From Sipunculus nudus (Eukaryota > Annelida > Sipuncula > Golfingiida > Sipunculidae): 64,000 bases of DNA. The stretch spans positions 21,362,033-21,426,032 of the forward strand of contig CM049309.1 of NCBI GenBank assembly GCA_026874595.1, given 5' to 3'. Both the position numbers and the translations under genes were made by a program. The notes under the pieces were generated by a model. That model searched no databases. It saw only the letters and a program-made list of their open reading frames with translations, and was not told the DNA's origin. Within the stretch, counting starts at the first letter, position 1. Each line of letters opens with the position of its first letter. This document shows, one piece after another, positions 12,101-21,294 of the stretch.

Positions 12101-12805
12101 TTCTTACTCTTATTTTCTCATTGTCTTTTTTAGCTCAGCTGACTTTCAGTCATGCTGGGCTATAGCGATGGCTATAGCTTCACTGATGATGCATTGTAAT
12201 TTATATCAAGTTTTCCGTTCCTTAATATATCTCATGTGTAGTCTATTATGACAACTTAAAACAAAGACAGGGTTCTGTCTGTAGATCTACAATGATTCAT
12301 ATTCTTTATCAAAAGAGAAAAAAAATAATTAAAACCAATAAAGGCGAAGTAAAAGATGCAACAACAAAATTATTAATCCAAGATTCAATATGATCAGGGT
12401 TCACCTAGATTAAACAGTCAGGGTTCACATTGAAATGATTTGATTAAATTTTGTTAAAAGTTTGCTAGGAGGGTGTTTGACTTTTAAGCATGTTTGACAG
12501 ATAAAAGTTTTGTTGTTTATCATCAAAATCAAATGTTGTATTGTAAATCAGCTTGTAAAAACTGCTATGGATATTTTATTATGGAATAATTAATGTATTA
12601 ATAATAATCATTTCAGCAAATAAAGACAGTCACTGAAAAGAGCCCAGATTCTCCTGGACATTATGGAAGTCAAGGGGAGACTAACTCAGCGCCAGATGAT
12701 CTTCCAGGAGAGCCTGATGTAGATGTAAGAATTGTTGAGAGCGACAGGAAGCTCTTGATCAATGGCATCCCTACTGGTACTAACAGCCCAACATCTGAAC
12801 AGTGA
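41..12805 (+). CDS. SPPL2: SPPL2-type signal peptide peptidase-like intramembrane aspartyl protease, 3' part (8 exons)
   Basis: This is the C-terminal half of a multi-pass GxGD intramembrane aspartyl protease. The SPPL2 family cleaves type II membrane stubs in endosomes, lysosomes and the plasma membrane. Spliced exons are 41-154, 600-681, 1134-1208, 1490-1549, 2403-2502, 4141-4218, 4992-5146 and 12617-12805. Every junction has GT/AG and matching phase, giving 283 codons plus stop. The order of motifs fits the family: LLQ/ILQD-type loop, catalytic YD in [12 protein letters not shown], catalytic LGFGD followed by ILVPG, a [11 protein letters not shown] loop, AYGVG, then QPALLYLVP with the PAL motif. 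A hydrophilic acidic tail of about 65 residues follows. The N-terminal protease-associated domain and first membrane segments lie outside the window. Intron 7 is 7.5 kb and full of transposons. Vertebrate SPPL2A and SPPL2B are similar enough that I do not choose between them. Family assignment is very secure; the exact tail is less so. Confidence 0.93.
600..681 (+). CDS. SPPL2: SPPL2 exon b (WILQD loop and membrane segment)
   Basis: Acceptor TTTCAG ends at 599 and donor GTAGGT starts at 682. One base completes the Asp codon, then 27 codons read [14 protein letters not shown] and [17 protein letters not shown]2 proteins have WAWILQD-LGIAFC and RLPTFK in this place. The exon ends in phase 0. 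Confidence 0.92.
1134..1208 (+). CDS. SPPL2: SPPL2 exon c (catalytic YD segment)
   Basis: Acceptor TTGCAG ends at 1133 and donor GTGAGT starts at 1209. The 25 codons read [20 protein letters not shown] then PLFTK. It contains the first catalytic aspartate in the YD motif of transmembrane segment 6. Near-identical blocks are found in vertebrate SPPL2A/B. Phase 0 at both ends. Confidence 0.96.
1490..1549 (+). CDS. SPPL2: SPPL2 exon d (loop between catalytic segments)
   Basis: Acceptor TTGTAG ends at 1489 and donor GTAAGT starts at 1550. Twenty codons begin [13 protein letters not shown] and end RTQEQ. This corresponds to the SGESIMVEVATGP loop of SPPL2 proteins. Phase 0 at both ends. Confidence 0.93.
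2041..2332. repeat. Long inverted repeat (foldback) in SPPL2 intron
   Basis: The left arm (about 2041-2140) begins TATCTTTTATCATTAAAGG. The right arm (about 2235-2332) is its reverse complement over about 95-100 bp, with few mismatches. They flank a loop of about 95 bp. The structure looks like a small foldback MITE, or a hairpin in the pre-mRNA. No clear target duplication was found. Confidence 0.75.
2403..2502 (+). CDS. SPPL2: SPPL2 exon e (catalytic GxGD segment)
   Basis: Acceptor TTTCTGTAG ends at 2402 and donor GTGAGT starts at 2503. It reads [10 protein letters not shown], a short loop, then [14 protein letters not shown] plus one base. The aspartate in LGFGD is the second catalytic residue and defines the GxGD protease class. 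The exon ends in phase 1 and joins 4141. Confidence 0.96.
2586..2815 (-). repeat. Dispersed repeat, family A, copy 1 (reverse orientation)
   Basis: Read on the - strand it runs from GGCTGAAAGATCAC to CAGGCCCCTTTAAATT. Shared blocks are the GTTGCAAAA-type core, the TTTCTGGCC block and the final GGCCCCTTTAA. These match the copies at 17700-18012 and 39160-39482. No coding potential; class unknown. Confidence 0.65.
2816..3250 (+). pseudogene. Tigger/pogo-like (CENP-B/DDE_1) transposase relic, copy 1
   Basis: Conceptual reading across frames shows pieces of a pogo-superfamily transposase. These are [10 protein letters not shown] (CENP-B type helix-turn-helix), NFKKWHGI, then an open stretch from about 2990 to 3183. 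That stretch has [29 protein letters not shown] and [12 protein letters not shown]. NxDETGLFY and PNKTLA are hallmark blocks around the first catalytic Asp of Tigger elements. Stops and frame changes break the N-terminal part, and everything after the first catalytic block is missing. Inactive. Confidence 0.8.
3590..3960 (+). pseudogene. Tigger/pogo-like transposase relic, copy 2 (more decayed)
   Basis: This stretch repeats the nucleotide sequence of the 2816-3250 relic about 740 bp further on. The shared parts are AACAAAATCCTGGCAATCAAAGC, the GAGTCAACCAGTGCAGATTTGACAG-type block and GAGACGAGATTGTTAGACTG; each is given here only as a landmark. It has many more stops and small deletions. It may be a local duplication or a second insertion. 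Confidence 0.7.
4141..4218 (+). CDS. SPPL2: SPPL2 exon f (cytosolic/lumenal loop after GxGD)
   Basis: Acceptor TTATTTCCAG ends at 4140 and donor GTTTGC starts at 4219. It reads (G)[20 protein letters not shown] then IGTVI. The FDLQVQSxRVYF block is typical of SPPL2. Two bases complete the incoming Gly codon; one base remains for the Ala shared with the next exon. Confidence 0.94.
4992..5146 (+). CDS. SPPL2: SPPL2 exon g (PAL motif and last membrane segments)
   Basis: Acceptor ACTTGCAG ends at 4991. It reads (A)[51 protein letters not shown]. The PAL motif of the last membrane segment is intact. The chosen donor is GTGAAT at 5147 (phase 0). A GC-type donor at 5139 (TAG|GCAAGC) is possible, but with the exon at 12617 it would cause early termination. 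Reading straight on gives VNSHFL and a stop at 5165-5167, so an intron-retention end is also possible. Confidence 0.9.
5715..6981. promoter_or_regulatory. Array of estrogen-response-element-like palindromes
   Basis: Each roughly 157-bp unit holds AGGTCAnnnTGACCT or its core GGTCAnnnTGACC. Sites are at 5715-5729, 5874-5886, 6030-6044, 6184-6198, 6341-6355, 6656-6668, 6813-6827 and 6967-6981. One further site at 6499-6513 has a mismatch. This is the consensus inverted repeat with 3-bp spacing bound by steroid-type nuclear receptors. Binding in this organism is not shown. Degenerate related units lie at 10311 (one mismatch) and 11280-11294 (perfect). Confidence 0.55.
6975..6982. repeat. hAT target-site duplication, left
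   Basis: GTGACCTA directly before the hAT terminal repeat. It is identical to 10166-10173. Confidence 0.95.
6983..10165 (-). mobile_element. hAT DNA transposon, 3183 bp, with TIRs and 8-bp TSD
   Basis: TIRs are TAGGGTTGGGACG at 6983-6995 and its exact reverse complement at 10153-10165. The flanking 8-bp duplication GTGACCTA is perfect, as expected for hAT. Subterminal parts carry repeated ATCGTGATAT and ACGGTTACCG-type motifs, probable transposase-binding sites. The single gene lies on the - strand. The element sits inside a tandem-repeat unit within SPPL2 intron 7. The intact ends and TSD suggest fairly recent insertion. Confidence 0.95.
7391..9457 (-). pseudogene. hAT transposase (ZBED type) with one in-frame stop
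   Basis: Two adjacent open stretches in one frame (9457-8291, 388 codons; 8290-7391, 299 codons) are separated only by a TAA at 8293-8291. Residues about 71-118 form a BED zinc finger, with C90, C93, H110 and H115. TTDMWTS and ATTDSASNN carry the expected catalytic aspartates, and DVSTRWGS lies just before the stop. The second part ends in the hAT dimerisation domain ([38 protein letters not shown]). Total length near 687 residues is usual for the family. Except for the nonsense codon the frame is open, so the copy is young but as written makes only truncated protein. The N-terminal start could also lie in an upstream exon. Confidence 0.93.
10166..10173. repeat. hAT target-site duplication, right
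   Basis: GTGACCTA directly after the right TIR. It is identical to the left copy at 6975-6982. Confidence 0.95.
11230..11400 (+). repeat. Isolated degenerate unit of the 157-bp family
   Basis: AAATTAGGTCACTGTGACCT, at about 11275-11294, and a following CCTAGAATAGG match the core units at 5630-6980. A single unit remains, with a perfect GGTCAnnnTGACC. Confidence 0.5.
12128..12190 (+). repeat. Fragment of the tandem-core element (left terminus)
   Basis: TTTAGCTCAGCTGACTTTCA, then GTCATGCTGGGCTATAGCGA, repeats the left hairpin end seen at 5530. The rest of the element is absent. Confidence 0.65.
12617..12805 (+). CDS. SPPL2: SPPL2 last exon (acidic cytosolic tail and stop)
   Basis: Acceptor ATCATTTCAG ends at 12616. 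In phase 0 it gives 62 codons rich in S, P, E and D, starting [14 protein letters not shown] and ending GTNSPTSEQ before TGA at 12803-12805. A variable hydrophilic tail is usual in SPPL2 proteins, so similarity cannot confirm it. An internal donor GAT|GTAAGA at 12725 could instead splice to 14522. The exon rests on phase and the acceptor, and on lying 3' of the PAL exon. Confidence 0.65.
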   Translation, partial: QIKTVTEKSPDSPGHYGSQGETNSAPDDLPGEPDVDVRIVESDRKLLINGIPTGTNSPTSEQ

Positions 12806-13527
12806 CTGTACTAATGGCCCAGCATCTGAATTATTACTGCATTCAAGCTTACAGACCCTACTGTGCATCTGTCTCTATGATCCTCTCTGGCATGACCATC
12901 TCTGCAATTACTCAAGTTTTCTCAGCTCTTTCATTTATAAATATGGCTGACATCTTTTAGCAAACATTCCTGTGACTCAGAAAGTCATTTTCGCACCCAT
13001 TGACCCACTAGGATATGAACTGTTGACTGGGGTCATGATCAGCTCTTACATGAGGGTCCGGAACATGATTGCGGGCCAGAGTGCCATTGTGGTGTTGCAG
13101 TGCATCAAAGCTAAACACCTCACTCTAGAACCTGTTTCTTATAGCTTTCAGTGTAAACAGTACTATCTCCAAGGGTCCATATAAATATAAAGATTGATAA
13201 ATGTCAGTTTTATGCACACTTCAATTCATTAAGATTATACATATATAATATAATCATGAGTAGGTTCAATATTTCTGCTTAGTCAGGGATTGATAGGGCC
13301 TGGTAAAACAAAAGAAAAGTACTTTGGAGGTAGTCAGTCTCAAGGTGAGAATCTATGTGAAGAGAGAATTGGTGCTCAAAAGACTCATATCTTACAAATA
13401 GTAGCTGGAGGAATATTCTGGGGATGATTGTGCCCTTATCCACAAATTACAGTAGCATGCACCATATCCATCAGCTAATGACAGCTATGTTCATTTAGGT
13501 TTTCAGCTCACATTTGGCAATCAGTTA

Positions 13528-14002
13528 GGGTCCGCCTAAACACCCAAAACACCGGTGTTTTGGGTACGTGTGACGAAACACCACGAAACACCCTTTTAAA
13601 TTCGAATTTGAAGCAAAACACTTGTATCATTTAATAAATTATCATTTGTTGGATATGTTAATACAGAATTTGTGCCACTTTTCTGTAAAATTAAAGAAAG
13701 CAATAGTGTTTTGTACAATTGACAAGTGCGCTGCTTGTTTGCGACTTGCGCCACTAGGGGGCAGGGTCATAGCTGGTATATACGGCTGCCGTGGGCGCCG
13801 GTGAACCGACCACGACACGAAACACTCGTTTTTATCTTTATGACATGAATTTATGAAACAATATTGCAGAGATATATTCATCAGATGATTATCTATCGAT
13901 TGGTGTTACGTTTTTGGTTCAGGTTCAAAGTGAAGTGGGTGTTTCGTGGTGTTTCGTCACAGATACCCAAAACACCGGTGTTTTGGGTGTTTAGGGGGAC
14001 CG
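13528..14002. mobile_element. hAT-like MITE, 475 bp, long TIRs, 8-bp TSD
   Basis: Flanked by ATCAGTTA at 13520-13527 and 14003-14010. The TIRs are about 60 bp, running inward from GGTCCGCCTAAACACCC. Each contains an inner palindrome with arms ACCCAAAACACC, then ACGAAACACC motifs. The copies mismatch at a few terminal bases. No transposase is encoded; the short open frames on both strands are by-products. It lies about 720 bp after the main SPPL2 stop, inside the possible alternative last intron. Confidence 0.85.
13751..13764 (+). promoter_or_regulatory. CTCF-like motif inside the MITE
   Basis: CCACTAGGGGGCAG matches the CTCF core consensus (CCASYAGRKGGCA) at every position and is preceded by GCG. 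It lies mid-element in a locally GC-rich stretch. CTCF exists in molluscs, but occupancy here is untested. Confidence 0.45.
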
Positions 14003-14521
14003 ATCAGTTACTGATGAAATGCAACAGTTTGTATGAAAAGATAGTATCAAAATATCTTTGTCAGTAAGCAGCTCAGTGTAAAATTTCATATTTTTGTGGT
14101 AGCTGTGCAGGTTACAGATCCATCACATAACCAGAAAGCCTAAATATCAGTAAACAAAAAGTAAAGCTACATTTCCATAAGGGTATAAGTGAACGTGAAA
14201 ACGACAGTGAACATGACTAGCAAACAGTTTTGCAGGATATGTTTCCATGTAGGTGATGCAACATGCTATTTATAGTCTTTCCTGCACAGTTCCATAAGAG
14301 AAATGTTGGGTTTCATTTAGTGAATTTTGTATAATATGTTATCATGGGTATTCTAAAATTAAGGAAATATTCAAATATGAAATTATCTGAAAATCAAAAA
14401 TACCTTGCTATACATATTTAAAGTTTCTTTCTGTATATATCCTGTAGTTCCATTGATGGCGATACATTCCCATGTTGCTAATCATTTGATGATATAATTT
14501 TGTTTTTCTTCATTTATCCAG

Positions 14522-14578
14522 CAAACTCACCACATTTCCATCAAGGAGCATGTGGCATCTGTGCTTTTGGCAAGTTAA
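14522..14578 (+). CDS. Possible alternative SPPL2 terminal exon
   Basis: A strong pyrimidine tract with acceptor (TTGTTTTTCTTCATTTATCCAG, split here only as description) precedes 18 phase-0 codons, QTHHISIKEHVASVLLAS, and TAA. Joined to the GTAAGA donor at 12725 it would replace the last 26 residues of the tail with 18 others. No similarity supports it, so this is only a splice-logic candidate. Confidence 0.3.
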   Translation, partial: QTHHISIKEHVASVLLAS

Positions 14579-14579
14579 C

Positions 14580-16920
14580 TTTGATATAAGCATTTGCTCT
14601 CAACACAAGGATGCCCTCTCTTCATGATGTCATTTTTAATTCCACTGCTTATGCCATTGACAAACCATTGCATTTGCCTTCACATATATGGCAATGCTTT
14701 AGTGTTATTATCATGGAATTGACTTTTATCACAATCATGTATGCTTAAGCACTTGATGAAACAGTTTTATACATATTTTATGATGAAGCTGTTAACTCCT
14801 TGCATATGACACCAGTCTGTTTTTGCCCATTCTCCCCTTGAGGTTGTAGAACAAATCATAAACCAAATGATTCGAAAATCATTATCCTAAATTGAACAGT
14901 ATTGTTAATTCTGAGTCTAATAATTAGTAGTAATTTATTAGGATCTTAATATGTTTTTTAATATGTGAATATTCATGGTCTCTAAAACTTATGAAGTATT
15001 TAAACAAAAAAATTGAGCCTACCTGTAAATTAAAAATTGCTTGTATTACTCACAGTTGTGTAGTGGGGAAATTTGTTTCAGCATCTAATGGTTGTAGTTA
15101 ATATATATTCACAGAGTTTATTATATGATGAAGAGAAGAAACAGTTTGGTTTCTTGAAATATATAAACCACTAACAATGTGATAAGGGTGCTAATTCTCA
15201 AAAAATGTGTAGACCATTCTGGTAGACCATTCTGGTAGTCCATTCTTTTTGTGTAATTTTCTGATGTCTGGGTCAGTTTGATTCAGTGTAGGATGACACA
15301 CCAGTATCTTATTCAGTTTGTAAAATGGAAAAAGGGATATGGGTTCACTGATCACATGTCATAATGCACAGATGTCTTATACACACTGCGTAGTTAATAT
15401 AACTGTACTCATATATTATACTCATTGTAAGTATATATATATAAATTTAAGTATGTGGTATGGTAAGTGGGAGTAATATCCACATGTATATAAAAAGATT
15501 CCATTGAAATCAGAATCTGAGATCAGTTAATAATTCTTGTGCATGCAAGGTAAAGAAGAATTAAGATGACATTATGTATATTTACATACTCAATGCATTT
15601 GTCTAATGAGTATAATTCATATTTCTATTAATACAGCTACTACTCTGAACTTGGTGTAGTTAAAGTGAATGTTATATATATTTATATATGCTGGTATGAA
15701 GGTAATCTTGCTTGTAGGCTTTGTATACTTAAGCAAACTATGAAGAGTTACAGAATTGCAGTCTTTACGGTAAACATAATGGACCATTTATGTTAATTTG
15801 TGTAAGATAAGATAAAGGATAAAAACTCCTAATTTCATGTTCACAAAGAGTCTTGATGTCTGCTATATAAACATACAAAAATGCCAATGATAAAATTATG
15901 TCAGTGATAAAAATGTATTTTAACTTGTAATTTAAATGAGAGCACATTAAAACTTTTATATAAACATGAGGAATTGTTTTATATGCCATCAAAGATAGCA
16001 GGCTGTATAAGGCTTTCTCTTCCTTTTGCAGAAAAAACACCAAATTAGTTATCTGTTGTTGAGTGTGTTGTGGTTTATGGTTAATATAAAACATTCAAAT
16101 TATTCTTTGTTAATCAGTGGAAATAATCCAAGTTTGTTCCTGTGACACAAATCTGCCTTTTTAGGGACAAATTTTAACTTCACTCTGATATAAAACATTC
16201 TCTCTTGAGAATTTATAAAGGTTATGGAAGAAAACAATAGGGGGGCTTGTGCATCTTCTTTTCTGACACTTCTGCCATAAGTAGTTAGGCAAATCACACT
16301 CTAAAATTAGTCCAAACAAAGCATATTGGCACCATGTTTTTGATTTGCCAGAGAGCGGAGTCCTCCTTGTCTAAGATCCTGTATATGCTCCTGCCAGAGG
16401 ATAAAATAAATTATCAATACTTAACATTTTAACAGGTATCATGCTTTACATATATTATATATTGTATATACATGTATATGAAAACCTAGCAATGGAACAT
16501 TTATTACCTGACGGCAAATTATGACCCACAGCCAACCAGCACTAGCCAACCCACTGACTGCTGTGTCTCATCTTCATGGCCTCCTGATCCTTCTCATAAA
16601 TATTTAAATCACTGTGTCCTCAGTAATTTCCTTTAAATGTACACCCTGTCTCACAGATACGTTTTTCTGACTCGGCCAGTAGTTTACTTTCCACCAGCAT
16701 AATCCCAGTCTGTTCCTCTGCTTGTTAAGCAGTACAGTATACAGCTTTTGCTGATTATGAATGTCTAAAGGTCTTTATGAAGCCCTCTCAGAAAATGTAA
16801 GATTGCTGTATCCCAGGAAACACCTCTATATTAAGTGGCCCATATATTTCAGCGACTTTTAGTTTGCAGATTTCTAATCTCAAGTAGTTTTTAAAAATGG
16901 ACCATAAAATTTAGCTTTGG
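14580..16920. other. Intergenic, no supported feature
   Basis: AT-rich sequence with many stops in all frames. The longest open stretch (15765-16094, - strand) is low-complexity hydrophobic and resembles no family I know. Confidence 0.5.
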
Positions 16921-17110
16921 TTACTAAAGGTCATCTGGGCCAGGGTGATGGTCCTTTGTTTTCTGTGTGTTCACTCTCCTACAGTCATTAACAGGACACA
17001 AATTGTAACTTTTGAACTTAAAAATGTAAGAAAGTCCCTGGTTTACAATTTATAAAACTCAAAATTGGGCCAGAATGATCTATATTGAGGGAACTGCAGT
17101 GCAAAACCAT
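16920..17110 (+). repeat. Degenerate left part of the tandem-core element
   Basis: GGTCATCTGGGCCAGGGTGA, then ACAGGACACAAATTGTAAC and a weakened GGCCAGAATGATCTATATT, follow the order of the 5530-5740 segment. Heavily mutated. Confidence 0.45.
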
Positions 17111-17699
17111 TATTTATAGCATTTGAAAGTCTCTCTCTTTTCTCTTAAAATTTAAACAATGAATCTCATTTATGACTTTTAACTCTTTTTAAGTGTTAGT
17201 GATCTACAAGATTCTCAGACATATTACCTATATTTGTTATATTTTAATACAGTTGGTCAATTAGTAAAATTTCATACAAAAGCCTAAATATCTCAATAGT
17301 TAATGGATGGATTGCCTGTAAATTTGCTACACATGTTAATGTCACATGGTAAACCAAGTTGGGACAACTGTAGACATCTTTTCAATTGTTGCAAGTTTGA
17401 TAGAAAATATAACTGAAATATACTGGTACAAAGCTGACATGTAAACAAGACTTGGTCACATGACATCTGATATATCTTACTCTAGATGTGAAGTCTTCAT
17501 AAAGTGTCTGCAGATTTTTGTGACTGTATGATGGTACACCCACAGCAGATTTAATACAAGTGATGTTTAACTTAATGCCAGCTGTCTACCTTTTCTATAG
17601 AATGATGGCTTACTCTGCCTACATTTTAATGAATTCTAGGTAATTCATGTTAAGAAAACTTCTTATTAAAATAGAGGTATAAGCTTTTTTATATTCAAG

Positions 17700-18015
17700 C
17701 TATACCTAAACACAGCAGTGTTGACGAATGGAGAAACCTGTAAAGTAAGGTGGTTTGTTGCATAAGTGCAGAGGCTGAAAGATAACTCGTTGCAAAACAC
17801 CCTTTGCAAAAAATCTGGTTTGTTTGACTTGTCATCAAATGTCCTTGCTGACTTGGACTATTTTCTTGACCCCCACGTTATAAACACATGGATATAAACA
17901 AAAATAACAGCCTGTGTGTGATGGGATCAGTGTTTTCTGGCATACCTTTGTGATTGTTTCAAAAGCTTATACCCAGTTTATATATGTCAGATAATGGAAT
18001 AGGCCCCTTTAAGGT
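17700..18015 (+). repeat. Dispersed repeat, family A, copy 2
   Basis: It runs from CACAGCAGTGTTGACGAATG through GTTGCAAAACACCCTTTGC, GGATATAAACAAAAATAACA and TTTTCTGGCATACC to TAGGCCCCTTTAA. It aligns along its length with 39160-39482 and, reversed, with 2586-2815. No coding potential. Confidence 0.75.
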
Positions 18016-18099
18016 CTGCATATTACCAGTTTCATTTCTTTCAGAATATTACCCAAACTACTGCTTTTGGTCCGGTTACATGTACATACTTGTATCCCC

Positions 18100-18780
18100 A
18101 GACTAAGTTGGGGGATAGTATGGTTATGGCATGGTCGCGCTGTGGCAGAGATTCTTTCAGGTCAGATAACTCGAAAATTTTTCATGGATCTTTACCAAAC
18201 TTAATATGTCCATAGATATGGGTGAGAGGACAAAGCCTATTTAAAATGGGGTTATGACTTTTATTAGGAGAGTGACCATGACCTTGAAAATGTCCATTTT
18301 CGGGGAAAATCACACAAATTCTTAAATATCTCAAGAAATATTGCATGGATTGATCTAAAAATCAAGTTGACCGAAGATTTTGGGTTGTGTTATCATGTAC
18401 CAGAAACTGGTGGTGCCACCTTTTATCCTTTCTTGTTTTCATTGCTGTGAGCATTATAAATAAAAAACAGACAGATTTCTTTCATGTTATGCATATACAT
18501 AGGTATGGGTTATCGGATGATGTATCTTTAAATTGGGGTTATGACCTTTCCCATGAGAGTGACCTTGACCTTGAATATTGCCAAATATGGTGATAATCAC
18601 ACAAAATCATAAATATTTCAATGAGGATGCATGGATTGGTCCAAAAATCAAATTTACCAAAGATCTTGGGTAGCTTTTCTTCTGCCGAAGACAGGTGGCC
18701 CCACCTTCTGTCCTTTTCTTGTTTTCACATGTTCTATTATCCCATCATTGCCACTTGACAGTACTATGAGGGGTTTAAGT
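18100..18780 (+). repeat. Two-copy tandem repeat, about 287 bp unit
   Basis: GGGGTTATGAC...GAGTGACC...GACCTTGAA recurs at 18248 and 18535. Each copy then has AATCACACAAA, ATGCATGGATT, CCAAAAATCAA, and ends GGTGGTGCCACCTT / GGTGGCCCCACCTT before CTTGTTTTCA. A more decayed third part may reach about 19110. The second copy has TGACCTTGACCTTGA, tandem nuclear-receptor half-sites. Confidence 0.7.
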
Positions 18781-19119
18781 CAAAAACTAATGGACAGATT
18801 GGGCTGAAATTTTGCATGTTTGTATTCAAAACAGGTGGTGCCATCTGCAATAGTTTTAATGTGGCCTCCATCCGTACATTTGCTTTAGGTGAAAATTGCT
18901 TGTATCTGAGGAATCCTTCAATGTCTTGTCTGTTATTTGGCATGTACATCCTCATGGAGAGTTTTCTCATCAACCAGACAGGTGGTGCCTTTTTAATAGT
19001 ATAAATTAATCCCCTCTTTTCTCGAGAGTGATTCACCATATTGGCCCCTGGTATTTGGTGAAAAATAGTTTCACAAGTGGATAGATGGAAGAAACCATGG
19101 TCGCTTGCCAAGTGTCAGT

Positions 19120-20600
19120 ATATGCTGCTGAATCTGGGGGCCTATTCTTAAAGGGAGGAAAGGGGGTTGATTGTCTGGGGATACTATGACACCTGCAGTG
19201 CCAAGAAATATCTAGTCTAAGAATGTTCTTTACAAAGTGACAACATCTTGAAAATTTAAATTTTGCATAAAAGGGCTGAGATTATACAGATTTTGAATGT
19301 AATCAATTAAATTTCCATATTTTAAAATTACATCTACATTTCAGAGCCATTAAGTTAAACACCTTTAGTTTTGTTATCGGGATAAAATTCCTATACAATA
19401 CATAGCATGGCATGTGTCATTTTTTTTCCAAATACAGGTATATTCCATCACAGGCTTATGCTTTTGGTTCAGCTGACCTGGCTTTGGTTAGAAGTTCTGA
19501 GATCCAGGCCTTGTATATCATCATATATGGTGTATATATTACCAACATCAAGAGAGTATTGTTCAGCAGCTGTTTGTAATAAATTAGACACGAGCTTTAC
19601 TCCAAAACTTTAATATTTTAGGTTTTAAAAAGAGAAAGTTGTGCACCTTGTGATTTAAATAAATCGCTAGTTCTTAAATTGGCCACAGATGTCGCCACCT
19701 GTCAAGCATCATCACCAACAACACGAATCGTTTAATGCTCATTAACAAAAAAAAGGGCAGCACTGGGTTAAACGTTTAGGTCTCCTTTCACCCACCTGTC
19801 ATAATAAATACTCTCAAATACTTAATGCCTGCTATCCTGCATAATTTACTGCTCCTACACAAAATAAACTCACCTGACCTGTGAAGAGGTCACTCTGTAT
19901 GGCCTTTTCATGTCCATCTTCTACTTTTCCATTTTAAATGCAGCCAAATCTTATTTGTATATTTAATGATAAGTCAGTGCTGTCACTCTGGATTTAAATT
20001 TAAAAATATTAAATTAAATAGGTATTAAAAGCTGAATCAATGCAAAATCTGAATTTTTTAAATGTTGCTATATACAGTTACTTAAATAATCTTGAGTCAT
20101 GTGAGAAACATACAATGTCATAGGGTTTTTCAGTACTGAATATTTAATCATGCAGTCTCACTAAGCATATGGCAGGTCATTAATCAGGATCTGGTGGATG
20201 GTATGATAATGAGGTTTCATAAAAAGATTATATTACTTTAAAACAATAAAAAAAAGTGGCAGCATTGCATGTGCATTTGTAACTGCGAGTTGATATATAA
20301 ACTTGGTAGACATATTTGTCATAAGTAAGTAATACTGCTGCTGTAATGGAACTATCCTTGAGATGTGATGGTCTATATCTAATACATTTATGAATGATTG
20401 TTTTAAATTTTAGGATCTGATTGTTAGGCTGAGTTTTGCGAAACAAATAAGGACAGGAAATTACTAGTATCCACTCACTTTTGTGGCAGCAAGACTAATT
20501 TTACATCTTTTGCAAATATTATTGAGTGTTCTGAATATTTAACATATGACTTAAACTGAGCTTTTGTGAAACATGAATAAAATAGGAGACAGTGATGTGG
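19120..20600. other. No supported feature
   Basis: AT-rich, no splice-consistent open reading frames recognised, and no strong repeats. Confidence 0.5.
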
Positions 20601-20604
20601 GGCT

Positions 20605-20695
20605 TAAGTTTGGATTTGGACTTGAATCAGGACTTATTCTAGGGACTGGGACTTGAGGGTCCTGGACTTGGACTTGCTCTCAGACTTGGATGGTA
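20605..20695 (+). repeat. Irregular GGACTTG repeat
   Basis: Short blocks GGACTTGAATCAGGACTT, GGGACTTGAGG and GGACTTGGACTTGC recur about six times in 90 bp. A small cryptic simple repeat. Confidence 0.5.
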
Positions 20696-21294
20696 CAGAG
20701 TAAATTACTTCACTGATAGGAAACAACTCATAGCCATAGGTAGAAAGACTGCTTTGGTTTTAACATGATGTGTATATAGTATGTTTTTAAGTTTGTGTCT
20801 GTGTGCAGGCATTTAAAGTTTCTGTGCTTCATTTTCAGCAGTCTTTCAGGGCAAACCAGTCCACATCAGGCCAGATTGAGATGTCCCAAAGAATTTAAAA
20901 GTATCGATGAATGGAGGCAGATTTGAGAAAAAGATGCAAATGGCTTAATTTAATTGAGTACAGTTATATAATATGGTGTAGGGACCACAAAATGTAAAAG
21001 AAGCACCAGCATTTAAATTATATTGTATATTATATTAAATACACAAGTTGGCCATAAGTTAACCATAAAAGCTTATGTAAATAATTATTTTTTTTTTGTT
21101 GCTCTAAACATATCTTGTTATTTCTAAGCACTCACAACATAATATTTGTTAAGACAGTTGTGACAATCATTCTTTAAATACATTGTACATGTTTATTCAA
21201 ATGCAATATGTATTTCATATGGAAATAAATATTTTAAATAATTCAGAAATGTCTTTTGTTAAGGCTATTTTGTAAGTGTTAATATTTCTGGGAG

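Noticed and set aside
12972..13184. 70-codon frame after the SPPL2 stop
   Set aside because: No acceptor or similarity; lies in the 3' flank of SPPL2.
13632..13638. AATAAA as SPPL2 poly(A) signal
   Set aside because: Lies inside the MITE, over 800 nt from the stop, in AT-rich DNA where this word is common.
15765..16094. 109-codon - strand frame
   Set aside because: Low-complexity hydrophobic translation of AT-rich DNA; no domain.
16310..16395. Possible - strand terminal exon starting EHIQDLRQGGLRS after a TTTATCCTCTGGCAG acceptor
   Set aside because: Short, no recognisable protein and no neighbouring exon with matching phase.
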